Numbered from the stretch's first letter, positions 6,547 through 14,558 are shown. The stretch is 15,652 bases of DNA from an uncultured Lachnospiraceae bacterium (GCA_946533525.1 CAMNBW010000011.1:1-15652); one strand, 5' to 3'. Notes: generated by a model from the letters alone, not told the origin. Numbers and translations: made by a program.

Positions 6547-9393
6547 ATGTTTTATAGTTTTGTTCCGGAAAAGCTTGCCTCCGGTCTGGATAGATTCAAA
6601 AAAAAGAAATATTCCTATTTTGTCGCCTATACGCTCCTGTTCGTCGTTGCGGCGATATTTGTATTCAGGTATTTCCTGATTTATGACAGGACCTTTATTG
6701 ACGGAGGCGACGGTATCTCCCAGCACTATAACGTCCTGCTGTACTATTCGAAGCTCTTAAAAAAGGCGGCAGTTCAGGCTCTCAGCGGCAGGCTTTATTT
6801 TCCGATGTGGGATTTTAAGCTTGGACTGGGAGAGGATATTCTGCAGGTACTTAATTACCATGAGATAGGCGATCCCCTGGCCTTGATCTGTCTTATCTGT
6901 CCGAATTCATATATAGACTACTGCTATACCTTTATCTTTATCCTAAGGCTCTATCTCGGAGGTCTGGCCTTTTCCTGGTTTTCCATATGGCACGGAAACG
7001 GCAGGGGCGCGACTCTTATAGGCTCCTTCATCTATATTTTTTCCGGTTATACTCTTGTGGCGGTCATGAAGCATCTCATGTTCGGGATACCGATCCTGAC
7101 CTTTCCGCTGATCCTTTTGGGGGTGGATAAGATCTTCAGGGACAAAAAGGGCCTGCTTTTCAGTCTGTCCATCTTTCTGGCGGCTTTAAGCAACTTTTAT
7201 CTTTTGTATATTCAAGGACTCCTGACCCTTCTTTATATCGCATACAGATATGCCATGCTTTACGGGAAGAGAGGATTTAATGGCTTTAAGGAGGCTCTGC
7301 CCGCTCTCATAAGATGTCTTTTATACGGCGGCTCGGCTCTGCTTATGTCGATGGTCGTGCTGCTGCCCGTAATGGATATAATGCTCTCGGCAAACCGGAT
7401 AGGGGCGGACAATAAGCTCCCCCTCCTTTACCCGTTCAAATACTATCTTTCCTTTATGGCGGATTATACTAATATGCAGATGCCGGGGAGCTGGACGAAC
7501 CTGGGCTTTCCTCCGATGGCCGCAGCGGCAGTGATAATAATGTTTCTTAAAAAGAAGAAATATTTCGGGGAGAAGCTGTTGTTTGCGGTTTTGACGGCCT
7601 TTGCCCTTATTCCCTTTTTCGGCTATGTCTTTAACGGCTTCGGCTATGTGACCAACCGATGGATCTTCGCCTATTCCCTGCTGAACGCATATATCTTTGC
7701 AAAGGTCTTCCCGGAATTTAAGGAGCCTGACTTCGGGGAAAGGAGGAGGGCGGCTCTTATAATGCTGCTTTTTGCCCTCCTGCCGCTTCTGGATGCTGAT
7801 ATAAGGAAGCCCCAGACCTATTGCTCGACGGCGGTTTTACTGTTGACGGCAGTGCTGCTTCTTTGCGCGGATATAAAGAAGCTGTCGGAGCTTTCCCTGA
7901 AGCTTTGGGCTTTGCTTTTATACTTTATCTTTATCGGGGCGATCACCTTTTCGATGTGGGGGCTTGGGAGTCCGGACGAGACAGATACCTCCCTTGAAAA
8001 GTACGCCTCATACCATGAGGCCAGGCGGATAATAGAGGAACAAAATTCCGATAAGGCCATAGCTGCCATCGGGGATGAGGGCTATTACAGGATAAGGGAG
8101 ATCGATGTAAGCTCCATGACAAACAGCGCCTTAAACCGTGAATTTGCAATACCGGGGCGGTATTTTTCACTGCTGAATAACGGGATCTCTTCATTTTTAC
8201 AGGAGATGTACTACAATACTACGCTGGACTACCGCTTCACGGGTTCTGAGAACAGAAGCATTTTGGACGCCCTGCTCAGCGTCAAATACTATACGGTAAA
8301 GCAGGGAAGCGAAGACAAGCTGCCCTTTAACTACAGGAAAAAGGTTTCGGAAGCGGAGACCTATGACGGCGTGGCTCTGGGCTTTGAGGCCGATAGGGCG
8401 CTGCCCCTGGGCTACACCTATGAAAACGTAATTCCTGAGAAGGATTTTTATTCCCTTAAGGCAGAGGAGCGGCAGGAGGCGATGCTGGAGGGCGCGGTTA
8501 TAAAGGAGGGAGCCGCGGACCTGCCGGAGGCGAAGCTAAAGCTTAATTCCGAGAGCGTACTTGAAAATATCGAGGTGGAGAGCGGAAAGGTGGACATTGA
8601 AGAGGGACGCTTTACGGTAAGGAGCGATATGTCCGTTTTAAGGCTTAAGTTAAAGCCTGTCGGAAATGCGGAGACCTGCGTTGTGGTAAAGGGCTTAAGC
8701 TACGGGGATATTGGGCCGGAGGAGATGTATACTCCCGAGGAATGGAAGGCGCTTTCGCCCTATCAAAGGGCTGAGATAAAGAGGAATGAGGCCGCAGAAA
8801 AGCCTTTGAGCTCGGCCGAGCTTCGCTTCGGAAAAACGAAGGGAGACTATACGGGTAAGATAATCTATTATACCCCCTACCATATGAGCTATACGGGCCA
8901 CAATAATTTTATGGTCAATATGGGTTATGGTGAAGAGGGCTTAAGCGAGCTCTACCTCTTTTTCCCGGATGCGGGTTATTACAGCTTTGAGCGATTCGAC
9001 GTTATCTGCCAGGGGACGCAGGGGATAAATCAGCGTTTGGAGGAGCTCTCTGCCGAGCCTCTGGAGGATATTGTCATGGACAACAACATGATAAGCGGCA
9101 GGGCGAGGCTTAGCAGGGATAAGTTCATGGTCTTTTCGCTCCCCTATTCAAAGGGGTGGAAGGCCTATGTGGACGGTAAGGAGCAGGAGCTTGTCCCGGC
9201 CAATATAATGTTTATGGGCCTTAAGCTTAAGGCGGGAGAGCACAATATCCTTTTGCGCTACGAGACCCCGTACCTGAGGTTAGGAGCCTGTCTTACCCTT
9301 TTGGGAGTTTTGTTACTTGTTGCCATTGTTTTATTCGATATGATAAAATACGGAAAAAATATGCAAGGAGGTTGTGATCATGCCGACAAATGA
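6547..9393 (+). CDS. YfhO-family integral membrane protein (putative GT-C glycosyltransferase)
   Basis: This is a large polytopic membrane protein of 948 residues. A transmembrane helix lies near the N-terminus (about residues 22-45). The first extracytoplasmic loop contains FIDGGDGISQHYNVLLYY, the family-typical DGGDGxxQHY pattern, and many further hydrophobic helices run to about residue 480. A long soluble, probably extracellular, region follows from about 480 to 910. One last helix (about 915-938) precedes a short basic tail. YfhO proteins in Bacillus are implicated in lipoteichoic acid glycosylation, with a GT-C-like fold; the sugar and acceptor here are unknown. The start is uncertain: ATG 6547 has only a distant GGGATGG, and in-frame TTG 6526 would add seven residues. 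The gene is divergent from the ECF gene and overlaps the next gene by 14 nt. Confidence 0.82.
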   Translation: MFYSFVPEKLASGLDRFKKKKYSYFVAYTLLFVVAAIFVFRYFLIYDRTFIDGGDGISQHYNVLLYYSKLLKKAAVQALSGRLYFPMWDFKLGLGEDILQVLNYHEIGDPLALICLICPNSYIDYCYTFIFILRLYLGGLAFSWFSIWHGNGRGATLIGSFIYIFSGYTLVAVMKHLMFGIPILTFPLILLGVDKIFRDKKGLLFSLSIFLAALSNFYLLYIQGLLTLLYIAYRYAMLYGKRGFNGFKEALPALIRCLLYGGSALLMSMVVLLPVMDIMLSANRIGADNKLPLLYPFKYYLSFMADYTNMQMPGSWTNLGFPPMAAAAVIIMFLKKKKYFGEKLLFAVLTAFALIPFFGYVFNGFGYVTNRWIFAYSLLNAYIFAKVFPEFKEPDFGERRRAALIMLLFALLPLLDADIRKPQTYCSTAVLLLTAVLLLCADIKKLSELSLKLWALLLYFIFIGAITFSMWGLGSPDETDTSLEKYASYHEARRIIEEQNSDKAIAAIGDEGYYRIREIDVSSMTNSALNREFAIPGRYFSLLNNGISSFLQEMYYNTTLDYRFTGSENRSILDALLSVKYYTVKQGSEDKLPFNYRKKVSEAETYDGVALGFEADRALPLGYTYENVIPEKDFYSLKAEERQEAMLEGAVIKEGAADLPEAKLKLNSESVLENIEVESGKVDIEEGRFTVRSDMSVLRLKLKPVGNAETCVVVKGLSYGDIGPEEMYTPEEWKALSPYQRAEIKRNEAAEKPLSSAELRFGKTKGDYTGKIIYYTPYHMSYTGHNNFMVNMGYGEEGLSELYLFFPDAGYYSFERFDVICQGTQGINQRLEELSAEPLEDIVMDNNMISGRARLSRDKFMVFSLPYSKGWKAYVDGKEQELVPANIMFMGLKLKAGEHNILLRYETPYLRLGACLTLLGVLLLVAIVLFDMIKYGKNMQGGCDHADK

Positions 9394-9556
9394 AAAAGAG
9401 ATAAATAATAATCTTTTTGATCAGCTGGAAATAGTGGAAGAAGCATTGAAACGCGCAAAAAAAGAAAATGCGACTGAAACTATCGAATATCTTGAACAGA
9501 AAAAAGAATATATCAACAGAAAGCTTTATCAGCAACCGCCGTTAAGCAAGGAGTAG
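9380..9556 (+). CDS. Small charged helical protein, function unknown
   Basis: This 58-residue protein starts at ATG 9380, inside the 3' end of the yfhO-like gene (14-nt overlap). AAGGAGG at 9365-9371 sits 8 nt upstream, a very good ribosome binding site. A GTG six bases earlier is too close to that site. The middle (about 11-50) is rich in Glu, Lys and Leu with heptad-like spacing (LFDQLEIVEEALKRAKKE), so it is probably one or two amphipathic helices or a short coiled coil. The tail is QQPPLSKE. There is no signal peptide, membrane segment or cysteine. I recognise no family. It is probably translationally coupled to the upstream gene, and the aminotransferase begins 10 nt after its stop. It may be a small oligomerisation or regulatory protein, which is speculation. 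Confidence 0.72.
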   Translation: MPTNEKEINNNLFDQLEIVEEALKRAKKENATETIEYLEQKKEYINRKLYQQPPLSKE

Positions 9557-9566
9557 AGGAGAAAAG

Positions 9567-10856
9567 ATGAAATCGTATATAGAAATGAGCCCGGATGAAC
9601 TGAATAACGAATTGAAGACCTTAAGGGAAGAATACCATCATTTCCAGGAGATGGAGCTGCAGCTCGACATGAGCAGGGGGAAGCCCTGCAGGGAGCAGTT
9701 GGATCTTTCGATGGGGATGATGGACGTACTTTATTCGGATGCGGATCTTAGCTCCGAGGATGGAACCGATGTCAGAAACTACGGTATCCTGACAGGTATT
9801 TACGAGGCCAAGAGGCTTATCGGAGCCATGATGGAGAATAACCCCGACAATATCATAATCTACGGCAATTCTTCCCTTAACGTTATGTACGATACAGTAG
9901 CGAGGGCCTTTACCCACGGTATAATGGGCAATACGCCCTGGTGCAGGTTAAAGAAGGTTAAGTTCCTTTGCCCCTCACCCGGCTATGACAGGCATTTTGC
10001 CATAACGGAGTATTTCGGAATAGAGATGATACCCGTACCGATGTCACCCACCGGGCCGGATATGGATATGGTGGAAAAACTGGTTTCCGAGGATGAGGCT
10101 GTAAAGGGGATCTGGTGTGTACCCAAGTATTCCAATCCCCAGGGCTATTCCTATTCCGACGAGACGGTAAAGCGCTTTGCAAGGCTTCACCCCAAGGCGC
10201 GTGACTTCCGTATATTCTGGGACAATGCCTACGGCATACATCATTTATACGACGACGATCAGGACGTGCTGATAGAAATACTCGAGGAGTGCAAGCACGC
10301 AGGCAATCCCGATATGGTCTATAAATTCTCGTCTACCTCGAAGATTACCTTCCCGGGAAGCGGTATTGCGGCACTGGCCACCTCGCCCAACAATCTGGAA
10401 GATATTATGCAGCAGCTTAAGAACCAGACCATAGGCCACGACAAGGTGAACCAGTTAAGGCATGTGCGCTTCTTTAAGAACATCGAAGGCATGAGGGAGC
10501 ATATGAGAAAGCACGCCGATATAATAAGGCCTAAGTTCGAGATGCTCGAGGAGACCTTTGAAACCGAGCTGGGAGGCTTAGGGATAGGTGATTGGACCAA
10601 GCCTAAGGGAGGATATTTTATAAGCTTTGAAACCCTTCCCGGCTGCGCGAAGGCGGTTGTGGACAAGGTAAAGAAGGGCGGAGTAGTCATGACGGGAGCA
10701 GGCTCCACCTGGCCCTATAAGAAGGATCCGAACGATTCAAATATCCGTATAGCGCCGACCTATCCGCCCCTTGAGGACCTTAAGGTTGCGGCAAAGCTGT
10801 TTACGCTCTGCGTAAAGATCGTAAGCATAGAAAAAATATTGGAGGAAAAGGCTTAA
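9567..10856 (+). CDS. PLP-dependent aminotransferase, type Ic aspartate aminotransferase family
   Basis: This is a cytoplasmic fold-type I transaminase of 429 residues. The N-terminus (SPDELNNELKTLREEYHHF, then LDMSRGKPCREQLDLS) and overall layout resemble the subgroup Ic aspartate aminotransferases (as in Corynebacterium), more distant from the classical AspC type. Expected PLP residues are visible: N190 in YSNPQGY, D219 and Y222 in DNAYGIHH, and the Schiff-base K259 in SSTSKITFPGSG. A C-terminal Arg candidate for the substrate carboxylate lies in NIRIAPTYP. The likely reaction is aspartate plus 2-oxoglutarate to oxaloacetate plus glutamate, though the substrate is inferred from family. AGAGGAG precedes the ATG. 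Its TAA overlaps the next ATG (TAATG), so the NUDIX gene is translationally coupled. Confidence 0.88.
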   Translation: MKSYIEMSPDELNNELKTLREEYHHFQEMELQLDMSRGKPCREQLDLSMGMMDVLYSDADLSSEDGTDVRNYGILTGIYEAKRLIGAMMENNPDNIIIYGNSSLNVMYDTVARAFTHGIMGNTPWCRLKKVKFLCPSPGYDRHFAITEYFGIEMIPVPMSPTGPDMDMVEKLVSEDEAVKGIWCVPKYSNPQGYSYSDETVKRFARLHPKARDFRIFWDNAYGIHHLYDDDQDVLIEILEECKHAGNPDMVYKFSSTSKITFPGSGIAALATSPNNLEDIMQQLKNQTIGHDKVNQLRHVRFFKNIEGMREHMRKHADIIRPKFEMLEETFETELGGLGIGDWTKPKGGYFISFETLPGCAKAVVDKVKKGGVVMTGAGSTWPYKKDPNDSNIRIAPTYPPLEDLKVAAKLFTLCVKIVSIEKILEEKA

Positions 10857-11395
10857 TGGTTCAAAAGTTTGAAAAACTTGAACAGAAGGTTATCAGGAAG
10901 TCCAATATACTTGAATACTGTGATTATGTCATGAAGACGCCGGACGGGCATATAGTCCACTACGATATGATGCTGCATAAGGGCGCCAGCGCTGTCCTCC
11001 CGGTAACAGACGACGGCAAGATACTGATGGTGCGCCAGTACAGGCCGGCCATCGACCAGATAACATTGGAGATACCGGCGGGAGGCAGGGATTCCAAGGA
11101 GGAGCCCTATCGGACCGCCGCCATGCGTGAGCTCGAGGAGGAGACGGGGTACCGCTGCAGTAAGCTCGAGCACCTTATTACAATAGTTACGGCCATTGCG
11201 TACTGCGATGAAAAGATAGAGGTCTATGTCGCCCAGGGACTTACCCCCACAAAGCAGGATCTCGATGAGGATGAGTTCATCGACGTGGAGGCCTATGAGC
11301 TCGACGAGCTTAAGAGGATGATCTTTGATGCGGAGATTATTGACAATAAAACCATAGCATCAATTTTGGCATATTCCGAAAAATATTGCAGATAG
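10856..11395 (+). CDS. NUDIX hydrolase, ADP-ribose pyrophosphatase type
   Basis: This hydrolase cleaves nucleoside-diphosphate-linked compounds, most probably ADP-ribose to AMP and ribose-5-phosphate, in the cytoplasm. The protein has 179 residues, typical of NudF. It has a perfect Nudix box at 77-99 (G, x5, E, x7, RELEEETGY) with the metal-binding RELxEE core. The N-terminal region ending in DGKILMVRQYRPAIDQITLEIPAGG matches the ADP-ribose subgroup, where the preceding strand and the proline-alanine-glycine stretch lead into the box. The ATG shares a base with the aminotransferase stop. In Bacillus, nudF lies upstream of spoIIM and xerD, and the same association with xerD is kept here without spoIIM. 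Confidence 0.92.
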   Translation: MVQKFEKLEQKVIRKSNILEYCDYVMKTPDGHIVHYDMMLHKGASAVLPVTDDGKILMVRQYRPAIDQITLEIPAGGRDSKEEPYRTAAMRELEEETGYRCSKLEHLITIVTAIAYCDEKIEVYVAQGLTPTKQDLDEDEFIDVEAYELDELKRMIFDAEIIDNKTIASILAYSEKYCR

Positions 11396-11455
11396 GTTGA
11401 GAAAGGCCGGGAGATACGCTGATTTACGTAATTTGTTACCAAAGGATACATAATT

Positions 11456-11484
11456 TTGTTAACATAATATAAAAAAATTATAAA
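11456..11484 (+). promoter_or_regulatory. Strong-looking promoter upstream of the leader ORF and xerD
   Basis: -35 TTGTTA (11456-11461) and -10 TATAAA (11479-11484) are exactly 17 nt apart, in very AT-rich DNA. Transcription would start near 11491, a few bases before the inverted repeat at 11495-11542. It therefore appears to drive the small ORF and probably xerD. Confidence 0.6.
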
Positions 11485-11494
11485 AAAATTTTTT

Positions 11495-11549
11495 TCACAA
11501 CATGTAGCGGAGGCAAAAAATGACGCAAACGACATGTTGTGATTTTTTT
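11495..11549 (+). repeat. 11-bp inverted repeat followed by T7; possible leader hairpin, attenuator or operator
   Basis: Arms 11495-11505 (TCACAACATGT) and 11532-11542 (ACATGTTGTGA) are perfect reverse complements separated by 26 nt. Seven T residues follow at 11543-11549. The loop holds GGAGG (11509-11513) and an ATG at 11520. As RNA the stem has only four G-C pairs, so a simple terminator would be weak. As DNA the separated half-sites could bind a dimeric regulator. It could also end the upstream NUDIX transcript. Confidence 0.6.
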
Positions 11550-11606
11550 GAAAAAGTGGGGATTTTACGGCACTTGCGGCCTAAAATAGCGATTGCTTTT
11601 CCTTAA
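11520..11606 (+). CDS. Candidate 28-codon leader ORF
   Basis: ATG 11520 is preceded by GGAGG with 6-nt spacing and is read to TAA at 11604-11606, giving 28 residues beginning MTQTTCCDFFEK. Its ribosome binding site and start lie in the loop of the inverted repeat. Codons 5-8 lie in the 3' arm and codons 8-10 cover the T-tract. No similarity is recognised. A paired Cys-Cys at codons 6-7 is the only notable composition. It may be a chance ORF; support rests on the ribosome binding site and the promoter placed just upstream. Confidence 0.3.
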   Translation: MTQTTCCDFFEKVGILRHLRPKIAIAFP

Positions 11607-11621
11607 ATTTAACTATATAAT
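11593..11621 (+). promoter_or_regulatory. Second promoter, proximal to xerD
   Basis: A perfect -10 TATAAT (11616-11621) is preceded at 17 nt by TTGCTT (11593-11598), which keeps TTG of the -35 consensus. Transcription would start near 11628, leaving a leader of about 50 nt before the xerD ATG. It overlaps the last codons of the candidate leader ORF. Confidence 0.55.
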
Positions 11622-11678
11622 GTTCAAAGTGGCGGGGCGAAATTGGGGAATGCTTCGTCAGGAGAATGTTGAGGGGAC

Positions 11679-12563
11679 ATGGAAGAGCAGTTACAGGAAT
11701 TCATAAATTATTTACATAACGTTAAAAAAGCCTCTAATAACACGGAGCTTTCTTACAAACGTGACCTGACTAAGCTGGTCAATTTCCTTAAGGGTAAGGG
11801 TCTCGACAGCCTCCGCAATGTCAAAGAGGCAGACCTGAATGCCTATATCGTGGATCTGGAAAAGCGAAACTTTACTGCAGCAACGGTATCGAGGAATATT
11901 GCTTCCATCAAGGCGCTGTTCCATTTCCTGGTAAAGAACGGCTTCATGAATGAAAATCCTTCCGAAAATCTGAAGTCGCCCAAGATAGTAAAAAAGATAC
12001 CCAAGATATTAACTCCCGATGAGGTCATAAGGCTTTTAAACCAGCCTCAGGGGGAAACGCCCAAGGATCTTCGGGACAAGGCGATGCTCGAGCTCTTATA
12101 TGCAACCGGAATGAGGGTTACCGAGCTCATTTCCCTAAAGGTTACGGATGTGAATCTTACGATGAGCTATATAGACTGTCACGACCTGAACAAGGACAGG
12201 GTAATCCCCTTCGGCTCGGAGGCCAAGATAGCGCTGATGAATTATCTGGCGCACTCCAGGGATGCAATGGTGGAGGACAAGAACGAGACAGCTCTCTTTG
12301 TGAACTGCTCCGGGGTTCCGATGTCAAGGCAGGGCTTTTGGAAGCTGATTAAGTTTTATGCCAAGAAGGCCGGGATAAAGGATGACATCACTCCCCATAC
12401 CTTAAGACATTCCTTTGCGGCGCATCTGGTGGAGAATGGAGCGGATCTTCGTTCGGTTCAGGAGATGCTGGGGCACTCGGATATTTCTACAACCCAGATA
12501 TACGCCAATATGTCGCATTCGCACCTTAGAGAGGTTTATAATAAGGCACATCCGAGACACTGA
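11679..12563 (+). CDS. xerD: Site-specific tyrosine recombinase XerD
   Basis: This recombinase of 294 residues resolves chromosome dimers at dif together with a XerC partner. The N-terminal SAM-like core-binding domain spans about 1-90 (LQEFINYLHNVKKAS, SYKRDLTKL). The C-terminal catalytic domain has all expected residues: R146 in TGMRVTEL, K172 in NKDRVIPF, H240 and R243 in PHTLRHSFA, H266 in LGHSD and the nucleophile Y275 in TQIYANM. Length and spacing match the XerC/XerD housekeeping class rather than phage integrases. XerD rather than XerC is favoured by the NUDIX neighbourhood. GAGGGG lies very close to the ATG and AGGAG somewhat further upstream. A strong terminator follows 16 nt after the stop, so the gene is probably transcribed from the promoters in the preceding 220 nt. 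Confidence 0.93.
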   Translation: MEEQLQEFINYLHNVKKASNNTELSYKRDLTKLVNFLKGKGLDSLRNVKEADLNAYIVDLEKRNFTAATVSRNIASIKALFHFLVKNGFMNENPSENLKSPKIVKKIPKILTPDEVIRLLNQPQGETPKDLRDKAMLELLYATGMRVTELISLKVTDVNLTMSYIDCHDLNKDRVIPFGSEAKIALMNYLAHSRDAMVEDKNETALFVNCSGVPMSRQGFWKLIKFYAKKAGIKDDITPHTLRHSFAAHLVENGADLRSVQEMLGHSDISTTQIYANMSHSHLREVYNKAHPRH

Positions 12564-12579
12564 CAGATTATTATTATTC

Positions 12580-12607
12580 CGGGCCGCTTAAAGGGCGGCC
12601 CGTTTTT
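12580..12607 (+). terminator. Intrinsic terminator after xerD
   Basis: A perfect GC-rich 8-bp stem, CGGGCCGC (12580-12587) with GCGGCCCG (12595-12602), has a 7-nt loop and is followed by five T residues. It separates xerD from the DAHP synthase gene, which should therefore have its own promoter in 12608-12640. That stretch is T-rich, but no clear pair of hexamers was identified. Confidence 0.93.
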
Positions 12608-12649
12608 ATCATCTAAGTATTTTTTTATACAGTTTTAAGAGGTTTTACA

Positions 12650-13684
12650 ATGTCATTTGAATTTATCAAAAAGCTTCCGACTCCGGAGGAGATAAAGGAA
12701 GAGTATCCTATGCCGGAGGAGCTGCGTGAGATAAAGCGCAAAAGGGACGAGGAGATAAGCGCGGTCATAAAGGGTGAATCGAGCCGCTTTCTCGTTATAA
12801 TCGGGCCCTGCTCGGCGGACAGCGAGGACCCTGTTTGCGACTATATTTCAAGGCTTGCCCCTGTGGCCGAGAAGGTAAAGGACAAGCTGATAATAATCCC
12901 CAGGATATATACCAATAAACCCCGGACTACGGGAGAGGGCTATAAAGGCATCGTCCATCAGCCCGACCCGGAGGGAAAGACGGATTTTACCAAGGGCATA
13001 ATGGCAATGAGAAAGATGCATATAAGGGCGATTTCGGAGACGTCCCTTACCGCGGCCGATGAGATGCTCTATCCCGACAACTGGGGCTATGTTTCGGATA
13101 TTCTTTCGTATGTGGCAATCGGAGCGCGCTCTGTGGAAGATCAGCAGCACAGGATAGTGGTTTCCGGCTTCGATGTGGCAAGCGGCATGAAAAACCCGAC
13201 TTCGGGAGATTTAAGCGTTATGTTGAATTCGCTGGTGGCGGCGCAGGATCCTCACAGCTTTGTATACAGGGGTTATCAGGTCAGGACTTCCGGAAATCCC
13301 CTGGCGCACACGATTTTAAGGGGTTCAGTAAATAAGCACGGGAATAATCTTCCCAACTATCATTACGAGGATCTTGCGCTCCTGGCCGAAAAATATGCCG
13401 AAAGGGAGTTAAAGAACCCGGCCTGCATAGTGGATGCCAATCATTCGAATTCCGGCAAGAAGTATAAGGAACAGATAAGGATAGTTAAGGAGGTCATCCA
13501 CTCCAGGAAGCACAACAAGGATATAAAGACTCTTGTAAAGGGAGTTATGATAGAGAGCTACCTTGTGGAGGGGGCGCAGAAGATAAGCAACAACATGGTT
13601 TACGGGCAGTCTATAACCGATCCCTGTCTGGGATGGCAGGATACCGAAAAGCTGATATACGATATTGCGGAGCTCATCGTGTGA
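12650..13684 (+). CDS. 3-deoxy-7-phosphoheptulonate synthase (DAHP synthase), class I AroFGH type
   Basis: This enzyme condenses phosphoenolpyruvate with erythrose-4-phosphate, the entry step of the shikimate pathway, in the cytoplasm. The protein has 344 residues, close to the 350 of E. coli AroG. Visible signatures are IIGPCSADSEDP (50-61, with metal-ligand Cys54), PRIYTNKPRTTGEGYKG (from 84, with R85 and K90 for PEP binding), GARSVEDQQHR, and a C-terminal VDANHSNSGKK with the metal-binding His. No ACT or chorismate mutase domain is fused. The N-terminal extension (1-45) is the part that in AroG-type enzymes carries feedback inhibition by an aromatic amino acid. Which amino acid applies here cannot be told. 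An AGAGG site lies 7 nt before the ATG. Confidence 0.95.
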   Translation: MSFEFIKKLPTPEEIKEEYPMPEELREIKRKRDEEISAVIKGESSRFLVIIGPCSADSEDPVCDYISRLAPVAEKVKDKLIIIPRIYTNKPRTTGEGYKGIVHQPDPEGKTDFTKGIMAMRKMHIRAISETSLTAADEMLYPDNWGYVSDILSYVAIGARSVEDQQHRIVVSGFDVASGMKNPTSGDLSVMLNSLVAAQDPHSFVYRGYQVRTSGNPLAHTILRGSVNKHGNNLPNYHYEDLALLAEKYAERELKNPACIVDANHSNSGKKYKEQIRIVKEVIHSRKHNKDIKTLVKGVMIESYLVEGAQKISNNMVYGQSITDPCLGWQDTEKLIYDIAELIV

Positions 13685-13734
13685 AAAGCTCTGCAAGTCT
13701 CCCCTGAGAAGGCCTGCACAAAAGAGGATTATAA

Positions 13735-14550
13735 ATGATACTATCTGATTTTCATATGCATACTACGTTATCCACCGACGGGGAATCGGAGATGAAGGAT
13801 ATGATCTCGGCGGCCTCCGATAAGGGGCTTAAGAGGATATGCTTTACCGAGCACTATGACCAGGACAATACCTTCGGCGAGAATGAGGATGACTTTGTAA
13901 CGGATGTTGACAATTATCTGAATGTATATAATTCTTTAAAGGACTTTGCCGAAAAAAAGCATATAGAAATTTATTTCGGCCTGGAGCTGGGGCTTCAGAC
14001 CTACCTCGCCGATGACTACCACATTCTGGCGGGGAAATATCCTTTTGACTTTATCATCGGCTCGTCCCACATGGCAAGGCGTAAGGATGTGGCGTTCCCG
14101 TCCTATTTTGAGAGCTTTGAAAGCCTTCAGGAGGCCATGATGGTATATTTTGATGCCGAGGTGGCAAATGCTATGTGCCACAACGATTTCGATATTTACG
14201 GGCATCTGGATTACGCCTGGAGATATGTGCCCGACAGACCGGAGAGCTTTGTCTATTCGGATTATGCCGATTCCATAGAAAGGCTTTTAAATGTGCTTAT
14301 AAAGAAGGGCAAGGGCATAGAGATAAACACTGCCGGCTTCAGGAAGGGCGTGGGTCAGCCCAATCCCGACATCTCCATACTTGAAAAATATTATGAGCTG
14401 GGTGGGGAGATAATAACCGTCGGCTCGGATGCGCATAAAACAGCCGACATTGCCGCGGATTTTGACCGCGCCGAGACTATACTTAAGGATGTAGGCTTTA
14501 AGAAATACGCATATTTTATTGAGCGGAAGCTCCATTTTGAGGATCTGTAA
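13735..14550 (+). CDS. Histidinol-phosphatase, PHP (HisJ/HisK) family
   Basis: This enzyme hydrolyses L-histidinol phosphate to histidinol, the penultimate step of histidine synthesis, using a trinuclear metal site. The protein has 271 residues, the usual length for the family. Metal-ligand candidates are H7 and H9 in DFHMHTTLSTDG, D15, H40 in FTEHYD, E84 in GLELGLQ, H112 in GSSHM, H157 in YGHLDY, and D232/H234 in VGSDAHKTADI. SSHM and the closing GSDAHKTADIAADFDRA are typical of HisJ rather than of PHP polymerase-type domains. No other his gene is in view, as is common for this dispersed gene. It is 50 nt downstream of the DAHP synthase and may be co-transcribed with it. AGAGGA lies upstream of the ATG. 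Confidence 0.88.
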   Translation: MILSDFHMHTTLSTDGESEMKDMISAASDKGLKRICFTEHYDQDNTFGENEDDFVTDVDNYLNVYNSLKDFAEKKHIEIYFGLELGLQTYLADDYHILAGKYPFDFIIGSSHMARRKDVAFPSYFESFESLQEAMMVYFDAEVANAMCHNDFDIYGHLDYAWRYVPDRPESFVYSDYADSIERLLNVLIKKGKGIEINTAGFRKGVGQPNPDISILEKYYELGGEIITVGSDAHKTADIAADFDRAETILKDVGFKKYAYFIERKLHFEDL

Positions 14551-14558
14551 GGAGTCTG

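Noticed and set aside
11447..11475. XerD-arm-like TTATGTTAAC on the minus strand near xerD, suggestive of a dif site
   Set aside because: A dif site needs a XerC arm, a central 6-bp spacer and a XerD arm. The expected XerC arm position is only an AT-run, and the same bases are better explained as part of the -35/-10 promoter.
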